64,000 nucleotides of DNA. Source: Thalassotalea eurytherma (GTDB lineage Bacteria > Pseudomonadota > Gammaproteobacteria > Enterobacterales > Alteromonadaceae). The stretch covers positions 62,001 to 126,000 of the forward strand of contig NZ_BSSU01000005.1 in the NCBI RefSeq assembly GCF_030161415.1. Direction: 5' to 3'. The position numbers and the translations under genes were made by a program. Positions 29,344 through 37,249 of this stretch are shown here, piece after piece. Within the stretch, counting starts at the first letter, position 1, and the number at the start of each line of letters is the position of its first letter. Under the pieces are notes generated by a model. That model saw only the letters and a program-made list of their open reading frames with translations, searched no databases and was not told the DNA's origin.

Positions 29344-30051
29344 TTACTTCTTATTAACTATTTGTGACACTTTGTCTTTGTATATTCGCCCAACCGGTAC
29401 AACAAAATCATTAATATGTACTTCACTGGCCTTGATTAATGTCAATGCATGATGGGCAACCATGTATGAACGATGTACTCGAGAAAAATGTTCCCCTGGC
29501 AATAAGCGCTCAAAATCAGAAATTTTCATTTGGCTTAGTAACTGAGAACCTTTTAAATAAACTGAGGAATAGTTGCCATTTGCTTTAACATAAAGTAATT
29601 CATTTAATGCCACTTGATGATGTTTTTTATCATCCTTAATAAAGATACTTTCTTGCAGGGCATTGCTGCTGTTCCCACTTTGCCTATGACTTTCGAACAA
29701 CGCTTGTTTATCGGTTATCTTTTGAAATGTTTTCCCAAATCGTTCAGCATTAAACGGTTTAAGTAAGTAGTCACTTATTTCATATTCATAGCTTTCCAAT
29801 GCATACTCTTGGTGTGCTGAAATAACAACGATTTGTGGGGGCTTTTTGAGTGCGGTTAAAAATTCAAAACCCGTCATTTTCGGCATATTAATATCTAGAA
29901 AAATCACATCAACCTGATTCGATTGCATCAATTGTTCAGCTTGCATCGCATTAAAACACGAACCCACTAAGTTTAATGTCGGATGAGCTTGTGCAAATCG
30001 AGTGATCAATTTATGCGCGGTTGGCTCATCGTCGATGATTAAATAATTCAT
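29344..30051 (-). CDS. LytTR-family response regulator
   Basis: A 235-residue regulator. The receiver domain (residues 1-115) has acidic DDE at the start, the phospho-acceptor Asp in DVIFLDINMPKM and Lys in LLKPF. The C-terminal LytTR DNA-binding domain has LLYVKANGNYSSVYL, FSRVHRSYMV and FVVPVGRIYKDKV. Such regulators bind paired direct repeats. It lies 26 bases downstream of its histidine kinase and divergent from the transporter genes, where a matching direct repeat exists (30883-30914). Most likely activates the ABC-peptidase operon. Confidence 0.93.
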   Translation of the reverse strand: MNYLIIDDEPTAHKLITRFAQAHPTLNLVGSCFNAMQAEQLMQSNQVDVIFLDINMPKMTGFEFLTALKKPPQIVVISAHQEYALESYEYEISDYLLKPFNAERFGKTFQKITDKQALFESHRQSGNSSNALQESIFIKDDKKHHQVALNELLYVKANGNYSSVYLKGSQLLSQMKISDFERLLPGEHFSRVHRSYMVAHHALTLIKASEVHINDFVVPVGRIYKDKVSQIVNKK

Positions 30052-30077
30052 TAAGTTAATCCGTCTATGTAACCCGT

Positions 30078-30857
30078 TTATGTTAAGTCTATCGAAACCG
30101 TTGTTTTATAAAGGCTATCGGTAACATTTGTTTTTATTTGGTGTTTATCTGGAAAAAGCAAAACAAGCCTGCGCTTTAAATTATCTAGTCCCAGTCCGCC
30201 ACTTGCTCGTTGCTTTTTATTTTTCTCTAACACCGTTTTGTCGAAGTTATTTTCGATTGTAAATTCAATCATCTCAGGATTAGTCGTTAAGCAAAAATGA
30301 ATATACTGACTATCGGTTAAGGTATCCACACCATGTTTGAAGGCGTTTTCCAGCAAATTAATGAATAACAATGGTGGGATACGTTGTTGCTCATTGGTGA
30401 TATGTCGTTCAAACCGAATATCCAATCGATGTCTGTGGCGCAGTTGATTTAGTTCAATGAAGTTTTCCAAATATGCGATTTCATCTTCCACTAATACTGT
30501 ATGTTTACGGCCATCATAAATCGTAAAACGCATCATTTGAGACAAGCGATATATTACCTCTTCAGTTAAATCAGATTTCTCAACGGCTAGCCCATATAAG
30601 TTATTTAAAGTATTAAAGAAAAAGTGTGGATTAATTTGACTTTTTAGTAAACTCAGTTCAGCTTTGAGTGTTTCTTGATGCAAATGGTCAATGTATTGTT
30701 TTTGCTTTGCTCTATCTTGTATCAAATAAATAAGTGGTAGCATCAAGCTAATGGTTAAAAATACAATCAGTACCTCGGGATTTGTGACAAGATAGATAAG
30801 ATATAGGCTGACGCCATAACCTAATACTAGCGCAATACTCTTTAACCAAACGTTCAA
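30078..30857 (-). CDS. LytS-type sensor histidine kinase
   Basis: A 259-residue kinase: two hydrophobic segments at the N-terminus (about residues 7-45), a short coiled linker, then the His_kinase domain with QINPHFFFNTLNNLYGLA (phospho-acceptor His) and a compact ATPase with the N box LLENAFKHGVDTL and GGLGLDNLKRRL. There is almost no periplasmic domain, so it probably senses the membrane or a partner protein, perhaps the adjacent ABC permease, as in bacitracin-type systems. That last point is inference. Confidence 0.92.
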   Translation of the reverse strand: MNVWLKSIALVLGYGVSLYLIYLVTNPEVLIVFLTISLMLPLIYLIQDRAKQKQYIDHLHQETLKAELSLLKSQINPHFFFNTLNNLYGLAVEKSDLTEEVIYRLSQMMRFTIYDGRKHTVLVEDEIAYLENFIELNQLRHRHRLDIRFERHITNEQQRIPPLLFINLLENAFKHGVDTLTDSQYIHFCLTTNPEMIEFTIENNFDKTVLEKNKKQRASGGLGLDNLKRRLVLLFPDKHQIKTNVTDSLYKTTVSIDLT

Positions 30858-30882
30858 AATAGCCTTCTTTTTAGCGAAATTA

Positions 30883-30914
30883 GTCGTTCGACAATGTTTA
30901 ATCGTCGTTCGTCA
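30883..30914. promoter_or_regulatory. Putative LytTR binding site (paired direct repeats)
   Basis: GTCGTTCGACA (30883-30893) and GTCGTTCGTCA (30904-30914) are direct repeats with starts 21 bases apart, that is two helical turns, in the divergent region between the kinase and the ABC ATPase. This is the geometry of LytTR sites, and the CGTT core fits the published LytTR-type consensus as I recall it. Confidence 0.55.
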
Positions 30915-30982
30915 TTTCATTATTTATTTAGTTTTTAACGATTGTACTATACAGAAAAACAGAAAACACCTCGGACGGAAGT

Positions 30983-31891
30983 ATGTTAACTATTAGAAAT
31001 TTATCAAAAACTTATGACAATGGAGTTCAAGCGCTAAAATCAGTATCACTTGACATAGAGCCTGGTTTATTTGGCTTACTTGGACCAAATGGAGCTGGCA
31101 AGTCATCTCTAATGCGCACAATCGCAACGTTGCAGCAGCCCTCTCACGGACAGATTAGTTTTGATAATAAAGACATTATTAAAAACCCTAATATATTACG
31201 TGAATGTTTAGGCTATTTGCCGCAAGAATTTGGTGTATACCCGAAAGCCAGCTGCTACGAATTGTTAAATCATTTAGCGTTATTAAAAGGTATTGTTGAT
31301 AAAGAGCAGCGCAAAGCGCAAATAGAAAGTCTGCTGCATTTAACCAATTTATTCGACAAGCGTCACAATGACGTTGCAACTTATTCAGGCGGTATGAAAC
31401 AGCGTTTTGGTATTGCGCAAGCCTTGTTAGGTGACCCAAAGCTTATTATTGTTGATGAGCCAACAGCAGGGCTGGATCCGCAAGAACGCAACCGTTTTCA
31501 TAATTTGTTGTGTGAGATCAGTGAAAACATAGTGGTTATTTTATCAACACATATCGTTGAAGATGTCAGTCAACTTTGTCCAAACATGGCGATCCTTATC
31601 AATGGTCAAATTCAATTACATGGAAAACCTGCTTCGTTAATACGCTCTTTAGACGGCCGTGTTTGGTCAAAAATGGTCAATAGAACAGAAGCTGCAGACT
31701 ACCGCACTAGATTCAACGTTTTATCTGAACGATTAATTACTGGCAAAACTCAACTAATCATTGAAAGTGAATTCCAACCAGAAATTGGGTTCAAGCCCAT
31801 TACTCCAGATTTAGAAGATGTTTACTTTTCTACGTTAAACAAGGCTCAAGGTATTGGTCATACAAAGCAAGGAGATCAAGATGTTGCTTAA
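30983..31891 (+). CDS. ABC transporter ATP-binding protein
   Basis: A 302-residue ATPase with Walker A GLLGPNGAGKSSLMRT, Q-loop YLPQEFG, signature YSGGMKQRFGIAQALL, Walker B LIIVDEPTAGLDP and switch His in LSTHIVED. A C-terminal extension of about 80 residues ends ITPDLEDVYFSTL, as in multidrug/antibiotic exporters. Its last 11 bases overlap the permease-peptidase gene. Likely the motor of that fused transporter. Confidence 0.94.
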   Translation: MLTIRNLSKTYDNGVQALKSVSLDIEPGLFGLLGPNGAGKSSLMRTIATLQQPSHGQISFDNKDIIKNPNILRECLGYLPQEFGVYPKASCYELLNHLALLKGIVDKEQRKAQIESLLHLTNLFDKRHNDVATYSGGMKQRFGIAQALLGDPKLIIVDEPTAGLDPQERNRFHNLLCEISENIVVILSTHIVEDVSQLCPNMAILINGQIQLHGKPASLIRSLDGRVWSKMVNRTEAADYRTRFNVLSERLITGKTQLIIESEFQPEIGFKPITPDLEDVYFSTLNKAQGIGHTKQGDQDVA

Positions 31892-34800
31892 GTTATTACC
31901 CTTTGAATTAAAACAACAGATCAAGCAAGGTGGCTTTTGGGCAGCTTCAATCGCCATGATATGGATGGCCGTTTTAATCACTACGCAGCGCGGTTCTGCT
32001 TTAGTCTTTGCAAACTCTGCTCACGCTATAAGCCTAACATTATTGTTTATTGCGCCTAATATAATTTTTGTTACTTGTGTCTTAGCGTCGGCTACCGTTT
32101 TGCGAGATAGCCAATACAAGATGGAGTCGCTAATTTTTACCACGCCAATTGACAAATTTAAGTATTTAGCAAGCAGATACTTCAGCATTGCCTTTGCCAC
32201 GTGTGCGATATTATTCATGGCACTTATTGGCATGATGATTACCCCACTATTTTTAGATGCCGAATTGGTAGGTCCATTTCAATTAAATTACTACATCAGT
32301 AATTATTTACTGTTTATCGTACCTTCTGTATTTTTATGTACCTCTATAGTATTTGCTGCGGCAATGTTAAGTAAAAGTATGATCACTGTGTTTGTTTCTG
32401 GCATCGTGTTGTACGTGATATATATCGTAGGGTCGATATTTGGCAACTCACCATTAATGGCAACATCATCCGTATTATCGGAGGGGTATGGTTTCGCTTC
32501 ATTAATTGAACCATACGGTCTTATCGCTTTTGCAGAACAATCTGCTTATTGGAGTGCTGAACAACGCAATACTTTCATGCCCTCGCTAACAGGGGCATTG
32601 TTATTCAACCGTATTTTATGGCTAGCAATAAGCCTTAGTTTATTTGTCTTTACTTATAGAGTATTCAGCTTTAAGGCTGAACATAAAATAAAAACGAAAA
32701 AGAACGTTCAAGATCTATCTGCTACAGCAGAACCTGAAAACAAGCGTTTCAAGCCATATACCAGCCTAAAATCTGTGATTGATTTTAGCCAAATTAATTG
32801 GCCAGTAGCATGGTCAAAATTCAACATAGAGTACATGACCGCCACACGTGGCAAAGTATTCATGGTGCTGTTGTTCGCCACTATCGCCTTTACATTAGGA
32901 AACTTAATTAACAGCGTTTTTGATGGTCCAATCGCTGGAGGTCAAGCATTCTTGCCGCAAACAGCGTTGATTCTAGGCTGGTTACAAGAACCATTAGCAA
33001 AAATTGGTATGTTAGTAGTGATTTTCTTTACGGTAGAACTATATTGGAATGAACGTTTAATCAAAGTCGCACCATTAATTGATTGCACACCTACGCAAAA
33101 TTTTACTTTTTATTTTGCAAAATTAGCGGCAGTACTTGCCATCGGTTTTACCTTAATACTGGTGAGCATTATCTCAGCGATTGCATTCCAATTGTCGCAA
33201 GGTTATTTAGATATTCAGCCTCAACAGTATTTATTGTTGTTCTATTACAGTGGCATTCCTATGTTATTGGCAGCTTTATTAACGCTATTTTTGCAGCGTT
33301 TTGCCAAAGTAAAATCCATTGGATTGTTATTAGGTGTTGGTGTATTTTTACTAAATGGCGTAGCAAAAGGCATGTTACTTGACCATCCATTAACAGTATT
33401 TGCCTATCAACCTTATTTCATGTTCTCTGATATGGCTGACACGATTTATCATGCACAAGCTGCTCATTGGTACAATATTTACTGGCTTTCTTTAACAGGT
33501 ATTCTAGGTGCAATCACCGTTAAATTCTGGCAACGCGGCAGTACAGTTACAGCAGAAAAACTAACGAAAAAAGCCCGTGTGCTGTTAGCAAGCTTAATGG
33601 TGGTTTGTGTCACTAGTGCTAGCTATATTTTCTATCAAAAAAATATGTTTAATACCTTTATGACAGAGGAACAACAGATTGCGCTAATGGCAGACTACGA
33701 AAAACAATATCAGTCATACCAAGGTAAGTCGTCACCTACAATTGTTGACGTTAAGTTAGCGATGGATATTTTCCCTGAGAATCGTAGTTATCAAATACGA
33801 GGCAGTTATATCATTGAAAACCAATCTGATCAGCCGATTACAGATGTATTGGTGTCGGTATTACGCCAAAGCCATGTCAATTACCAGGTAGAATTAACGG
33901 GTGCAGAATTAATCAAACATGATCAAGCACATCAAACCATGTTGTTTACTTTGACAGCACCTTTAGCGCCGAATAAAACAACCTCTGTTGAGTTTTCGTT
34001 AACCGCAACACATAACGCTTTTGGCGAATTAGACGGTGAACACTATGTAACCGCTGGCGGTAGTTATATAGAAGTTGAAGATGTGATACCACAATTTGGC
34101 TTTAACGAAGCTTACGTATTAACAGATGTGGAAAATCGTAATGAGCATGATTTACCAAAATTAACGCGTACTATGCCAGAAAAGCACATGCACGTTGAAG
34201 CACACGATAAATTGATGTTTGATGCAGTCATTTCCACCACAATGCCGCAAACCGTGGTAACTGTTGGAACGCCTAAAAAGACATGGATTAATGAAGGACG
34301 TCAATTCTTTCACTACCAATCTGACGAGCCAATTCAAGCACAGTTAGCTGTAGTTTCAGCGAAATTTACCACTGAAACAAAAAACCATAATGGTGTTGAA
34401 TTAACGGTCTATCATGCACCTGAGCATAATCAAGACAACGAGATGATATTAACGGCGTTAACACAATCTATGGATTACTTTGCTGAACATTATATGCCTT
34501 ATAAAGGTAAACATTATGCCGTTGTAGAAATTCCATATTTTTCAGCAACTCAGTCCTTCGGAAGCTCACAACCAGGGATGTACGTGGGTGTAGAAAATAG
34601 AATGTTTAACTTAGATAACAGACAAGTAGATTTAGCCGAATCTAATCCTCAATTACGTGGTATTTCACATGAGTTTGCTCACCAGTACTGGGGCGACTAT
34701 CTAGAGCCACATTACATTGCGGGCGCTCCAATGGTGACTGAAACGTTAGCTAAATATACTGAGCTTGTTATGTTAAATCATATATATGGAGAAACAGCTG

Positions 34801-35450
34801 CCTTTGACTTAGTAAACCAATCGTTAGACTTCTATTTGAAAGTTCGTCCTTACATGTCTGACATTGAACAACCGTTATACAACATGGGACACGACGCTCA
34901 CTTATTTTACGGTAAAGGTCAGCACAGTATGTACGTGCTATTAGATATCTTAGGTGAAGACAAGATTAACCAAGCGTTAAAGCAACTGTTAACTGATAAA
35001 GGCTACCCATACAAAGCGACAACATTAGATGTATTAGCTGCATTTAATCAGCAAGCAACTCATGCGCAAACTAAACAACTTGATGATTTATTCAAGCGAG
35101 TGATATTTCATAGCTTCGAAATACATGATGCAAAATCACAGCGAATGTCAGAAGACGCTAATAGCATCTTTATGACCACTATTGATATAAGTACGTTGAA
35201 GTTCGAATTAGACTTACAGACTAACGAAGAGCAAGCCGCGCCTATCAATGATTATATCGATGTTGCTCTTTATGACGGCTACCCAATGTATGACGATAGC
35301 AACGCGTTAATCATTGAGAAAGTGAAGTTCAACAAAGATCGCAGTGAAATCACTATTTACTCTGACAAACAACCTACACATGTGCAGATTGATCCAAAAT
35401 TGCGCCGTATAGACAGAAACTTATCTGACAACGTTATCGCAATTAACTAA
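31881..35450 (+). CDS. ABC-2-type permease fused to an M1-like metallopeptidase
   Basis: A 1189-residue fusion. The start at 31881 (MLLKLLPFELKQQ) has AAGGAG ideally placed. Residues 1-570 hold two sets of about six helices, each resembling an ABC-2 membrane half, with a cytosolic link near residue 265. After a last helix (near 575-595) the rest is a gluzincin peptidase: HEFAH at residues 930-934 and the third zinc ligand candidate Glu954 in MVTETLAKY, the spacing I recall for ABC-fused M1 proteins; the exopeptidase GxMEN motif appears only as PGMYVGVENR. The peptidase should face the periplasm. Probably exports or processes peptides; substrate unknown. Confidence 0.9.
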   Translation: MLLKLLPFELKQQIKQGGFWAASIAMIWMAVLITTQRGSALVFANSAHAISLTLLFIAPNIIFVTCVLASATVLRDSQYKMESLIFTTPIDKFKYLASRYFSIAFATCAILFMALIGMMITPLFLDAELVGPFQLNYYISNYLLFIVPSVFLCTSIVFAAAMLSKSMITVFVSGIVLYVIYIVGSIFGNSPLMATSSVLSEGYGFASLIEPYGLIAFAEQSAYWSAEQRNTFMPSLTGALLFNRILWLAISLSLFVFTYRVFSFKAEHKIKTKKNVQDLSATAEPENKRFKPYTSLKSVIDFSQINWPVAWSKFNIEYMTATRGKVFMVLLFATIAFTLGNLINSVFDGPIAGGQAFLPQTALILGWLQEPLAKIGMLVVIFFTVELYWNERLIKVAPLIDCTPTQNFTFYFAKLAAVLAIGFTLILVSIISAIAFQLSQGYLDIQPQQYLLLFYYSGIPMLLAALLTLFLQRFAKVKSIGLLLGVGVFLLNGVAKGMLLDHPLTVFAYQPYFMFSDMADTIYHAQAAHWYNIYWLSLTGILGAITVKFWQRGSTVTAEKLTKKARVLLASLMVVCVTSASYIFYQKNMFNTFMTEEQQIALMADYEKQYQSYQGKSSPTIVDVKLAMDIFPENRSYQIRGSYIIENQSDQPITDVLVSVLRQSHVNYQVELTGAELIKHDQAHQTMLFTLTAPLAPNKTTSVEFSLTATHNAFGELDGEHYVTAGGSYIEVEDVIPQFGFNEAYVLTDVENRNEHDLPKLTRTMPEKHMHVEAHDKLMFDAVISTTMPQTVVTVGTPKKTWINEGRQFFHYQSDEPIQAQLAVVSAKFTTETKNHNGVELTVYHAPEHNQDNEMILTALTQSMDYFAEHYMPYKGKHYAVVEIPYFSATQSFGSSQPGMYVGVENRMFNLDNRQVDLAESNPQLRGISHEFAHQYWGDYLEPHYIAGAPMVTETLAKYTELVMLNHIYGETAAFDLVNQSLDFYLKVRPYMSDIEQPLYNMGHDAHLFYGKGQHSMYVLLDILGEDKINQALKQLLTDKGYPYKATTLDVLAAFNQQATHAQTKQLDDLFKRVIFHSFEIHDAKSQRMSEDANSIFMTTIDISTLKFELDLQTNEEQAAPINDYIDVALYDGYPMYDDSNALIIEKVKFNKDRSEITIYSDKQPTHVQIDPKLRRIDRNLSDNVIAIN

Positions 35451-35466
35451 CCCCTTTATAACCACG

Positions 35467-35490
35467 AGCGGGAGCGCACTAGCTCCCGCT
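35467..35490 (+). terminator. Hairpin between the permease-peptidase and TPR genes
   Basis: AGCGGGAGC and GCTCCCGCT form a perfect 9-bp stem with loop GCACTA, 17 bases after the stop codon, but only ACAAAAATAT follows. Without a T-run it may act as an mRNA 3'-end stabiliser or attenuator rather than a full terminator. Confidence 0.5.
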
Positions 35491-35536
35491 ACAAAAATAT
35501 TTAATAACTCTCTCATTGAAAACACAGGAGCATATG

Positions 35537-36559
35537 ATGAAACTCATTCATGGGGTTAAACTCGCCTTGTTCACCGTAAGCTTAAGCGCCTTTTATGTGC
35601 CGAAAACCGCATTGGCAATGTCCAAAGAACGCCAAGTCACTCATCAACAAACATTAGAAACGCTATATTACCAACGTAATTATCAATCAGTAAAAGCTGC
35701 CCTTCGTGCCCTCGATAGACCCCTCAATATTGATGAACAATTATTAATGCTTGCGATAAAAGTTCAACGTAATGAAGATAACGCTGATGATGCTTTAGCG
35801 TCTTTCACAAAAGCACACCCGAACAATGCAAAAGTACAATATTGGACGGGAAATTTATGGCAAATTGCCGCAAAAAACAGTTCGATGTTTTCCAAAATGT
35901 CGATATATAGCCATTATGTTAAGGCGATGACAAAAGCGGCCAAACTCGCCCCCCAGAATGCTAGATACCAAATGGAAGCAGCTAAAGCTTATGGACAGCA
36001 CAGCATCATGGGCGGTGATAGTGATAAACAAGCGCCAATAGTAGCAAAATTATTGCAAGGAAGTTCTCCATTCGCTCATATTGCACAGATGGACTTATTA
36101 CAAAACACACAAAAGGAAAGTGAAGCGCTCCATTATGCAACGGGTATTGCACAGCAATATAGCAACAACGTAGAAATTGTTGAACGAGCAGCGCAATTAT
36201 TATGGACATTTGGTGATAAAATTAAGGCTGGAGAATTGTTTTATCAGGCCTGCATGTTACCCGCACCGATAAAGGAAGCCTATCTGAAATGGGATGCTGC
36301 GTGTTGGTATAGTGTTTTGTTTAGCGACAATGGTGAATTGTCATTAGAGCAAGGAATTAGCGCTGGTAAACAATTACTTGCACAAAGTAGTGTAAAGGAT
36401 AATGAATATCTAGACAGCTTAGAACTTTATGCTCAGTTACTAGTGAAAGCAAGACAAACTGCGAATGCAATAAATGCTTATAATGATTTGTTAGCATCGG
36501 CCACTAATAAAAGCATGAAGCGAAACGCAAAGAAAGCATTAAAAAAATTAGTTAAGTAA
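35537..36559 (+). CDS. Exported TPR-repeat protein
   Basis: A 341-residue protein with a signal peptide (MKLIHGVKLALFTVSLSAFY, cleavage near ALAMS) and helix-turn-helix TPR-like repeats across residues 30-340 (ANAINAYNDLLASATNKSMK at the end). The tandem ATG pair at 35534/35537 is read from the second, which has AGGAG 6 bases upstream. It follows the permease-peptidase gene and is probably part of the same cargo module, maybe as a periplasmic partner. Function unknown. Confidence 0.8.
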   Translation: MKLIHGVKLALFTVSLSAFYVPKTALAMSKERQVTHQQTLETLYYQRNYQSVKAALRALDRPLNIDEQLLMLAIKVQRNEDNADDALASFTKAHPNNAKVQYWTGNLWQIAAKNSSMFSKMSIYSHYVKAMTKAAKLAPQNARYQMEAAKAYGQHSIMGGDSDKQAPIVAKLLQGSSPFAHIAQMDLLQNTQKESEALHYATGIAQQYSNNVEIVERAAQLLWTFGDKIKAGELFYQACMLPAPIKEAYLKWDAACWYSVLFSDNGELSLEQGISAGKQLLAQSSVKDNEYLDSLELYAQLLVKARQTANAINAYNDLLASATNKSMKRNAKKALKKLVK

Positions 36560-36699
36560 TCGCGCTGTCTCGGACTAGGTTAATAATGTGGAATCTAGTC
36601 CTATCTTTTTAATAACGTTAAGTATTTATTTAGTGGACTTGGTTTATGGCCCGTCTTACCTTAATCTTTCATCAGTTGCTCAACTATAAAGTGTAACGG

Positions 36700-36843
36700 T
36701 CAAATAAACTTGGAGACTTCTTTAGACGCTTTGCTGTACCATTTACCGTAAAGTACAAAGCGAGCGTACCAACGTTTACTGTTGGCTTGTTGATAGACGT
36801 ACAGTCCGTCTTGGATATCGTGGCGTGCAGTTTGAGTAGACAT
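36700..36843 (-). pseudogene. Truncated tyrosine recombinase (integrase N-terminus)
   Basis: A 47-residue frame starting MSTQTARHDIQDGLYVYQ and continuing RWYARFVLYGKWYSKASKE before going out of family at VSKFI and a TGA. The first 41 residues match, from memory, the N-terminal arm-binding domain of phage-type integrases found next to tRNA genes. The catalytic domain is absent; a weak in-frame remainder (GKTGHKPSPLNKYL) follows with stop codons. It lies 30 bases from the right-hand integration arm. Confidence 0.7.
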
Positions 36844-36873
36844 GAATGCTAGTATTCAATAAAAAATGATTTT

Positions 36874-36957
36874 TTGCAAAGAATTTGCAAAGTGTTTTGG
36901 TTTGCTTTTATCCTGCTGAAATTTAAAGAAAAATTTAGACGTGTACTTTTCAAAATC
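36874..36957 (+). repeat. Integration arm and core, copy 2
   Basis: The partner of 28933-29016: TTGCAAAGAATTTGCAAAG, CTGAAATTTAA and the core TACTTTTCAAAATCC (36944-36958). It joins the integrase remnant to the tRNA 3' half, as at an attachment-site junction. Confidence 0.6.
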
Positions 36958-37003
36958 CCCCGCTAGTGATAGTGTGCCGGTTCAAGTCCGGCCTCCGGTA
37001 CCA
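36949..37003 (+). pseudogene. 3' half of the split tRNA-Leu(CAA) gene
   Basis: TTCAAAATCCCC, variable arm (CGCTAGTGATAGTGT), T-arm GCCGG-TTCAAGT-CCGGC, acceptor CTCCGGT and ACCA. Together with 28390-28429 it would rebuild a complete tRNA-Leu(CAA) with a perfect GGGGA/TCCCC anticodon stem. Confidence 0.8.
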
Positions 37004-37130
37004 ATTTTAAGTTTAGCTTTAAACTTAATTTAAAATCCCCAAATATCTTTTATTCTTTCCATTAGCTCTATTTACTACGAGCTAAAAAACTAGCTATTTC
37101 TTTATGTTAGCGGTAAATGTTGCGATCTTG

Positions 37131-37173
37131 TAGCTAAATAGCTAAATAGCTAAATAGCTAAATAGCTAAATAG
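37131..37173 (+). repeat. 8-base tandem repeat (TAGCTAAA)5
   Basis: Five perfect copies of TAGCTAAA plus a partial TAG, 77-119 bases upstream of the solute-binding-protein gene. Length change would alter promoter spacing rather than a reading frame. Confidence 0.9.
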
Positions 37174-37199
37174 ATTTGATAAAAATGCACTAAACATAA

Positions 37200-37218
37200 C
37201 TGTAACATTTGTTTACAG
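37200..37218. promoter_or_regulatory. Dyad upstream of the solute-binding-protein gene
   Basis: CTGTAA-CATTTGT-TTACAG, perfect 6-bp arms, 32 bases before the ATG; a possible operator. Confidence 0.3.
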
Positions 37219-37249
37219 CGCTCTTAGTATTAGCTATCTTTATCTTAAT

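Larger units (their letters stand above)
28430..36948. mobile_element. Decayed integrative element(s) inserted in tRNA-Leu(CAA)
   Basis: An inserted segment of about 8.5 kb, bounded by the two complementary halves of one tRNA-Leu gene. It carries an intact tRNA-Leu(CAA), a second orphan 3' half, two 84-base arms with TTTGCAAAG-type repeats ending in the same 15-base core (TACTTTTCAAAATCC at 29004 and 36944), and the stub of a tyrosine recombinase near the right end. The second core suggests two elements in tandem: a remnant of about 0.6 kb (28430-29016) and a cargo-bearing one of about 7.9 kb (29017-36948). Cargo: LytTR two-component genes, ABC ATPase, permease-peptidase fusion and TPR protein. 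Without an intact integrase it is presumably immobile. Confidence 0.65.

Noticed and set aside
36560-36699. Minus-strand remainder GKTGHKPSPLNKYL beyond the integrase stub
   Set aside because: It could be a C-terminal recombinase fragment, but it is too short and does not match the catalytic motifs I know.
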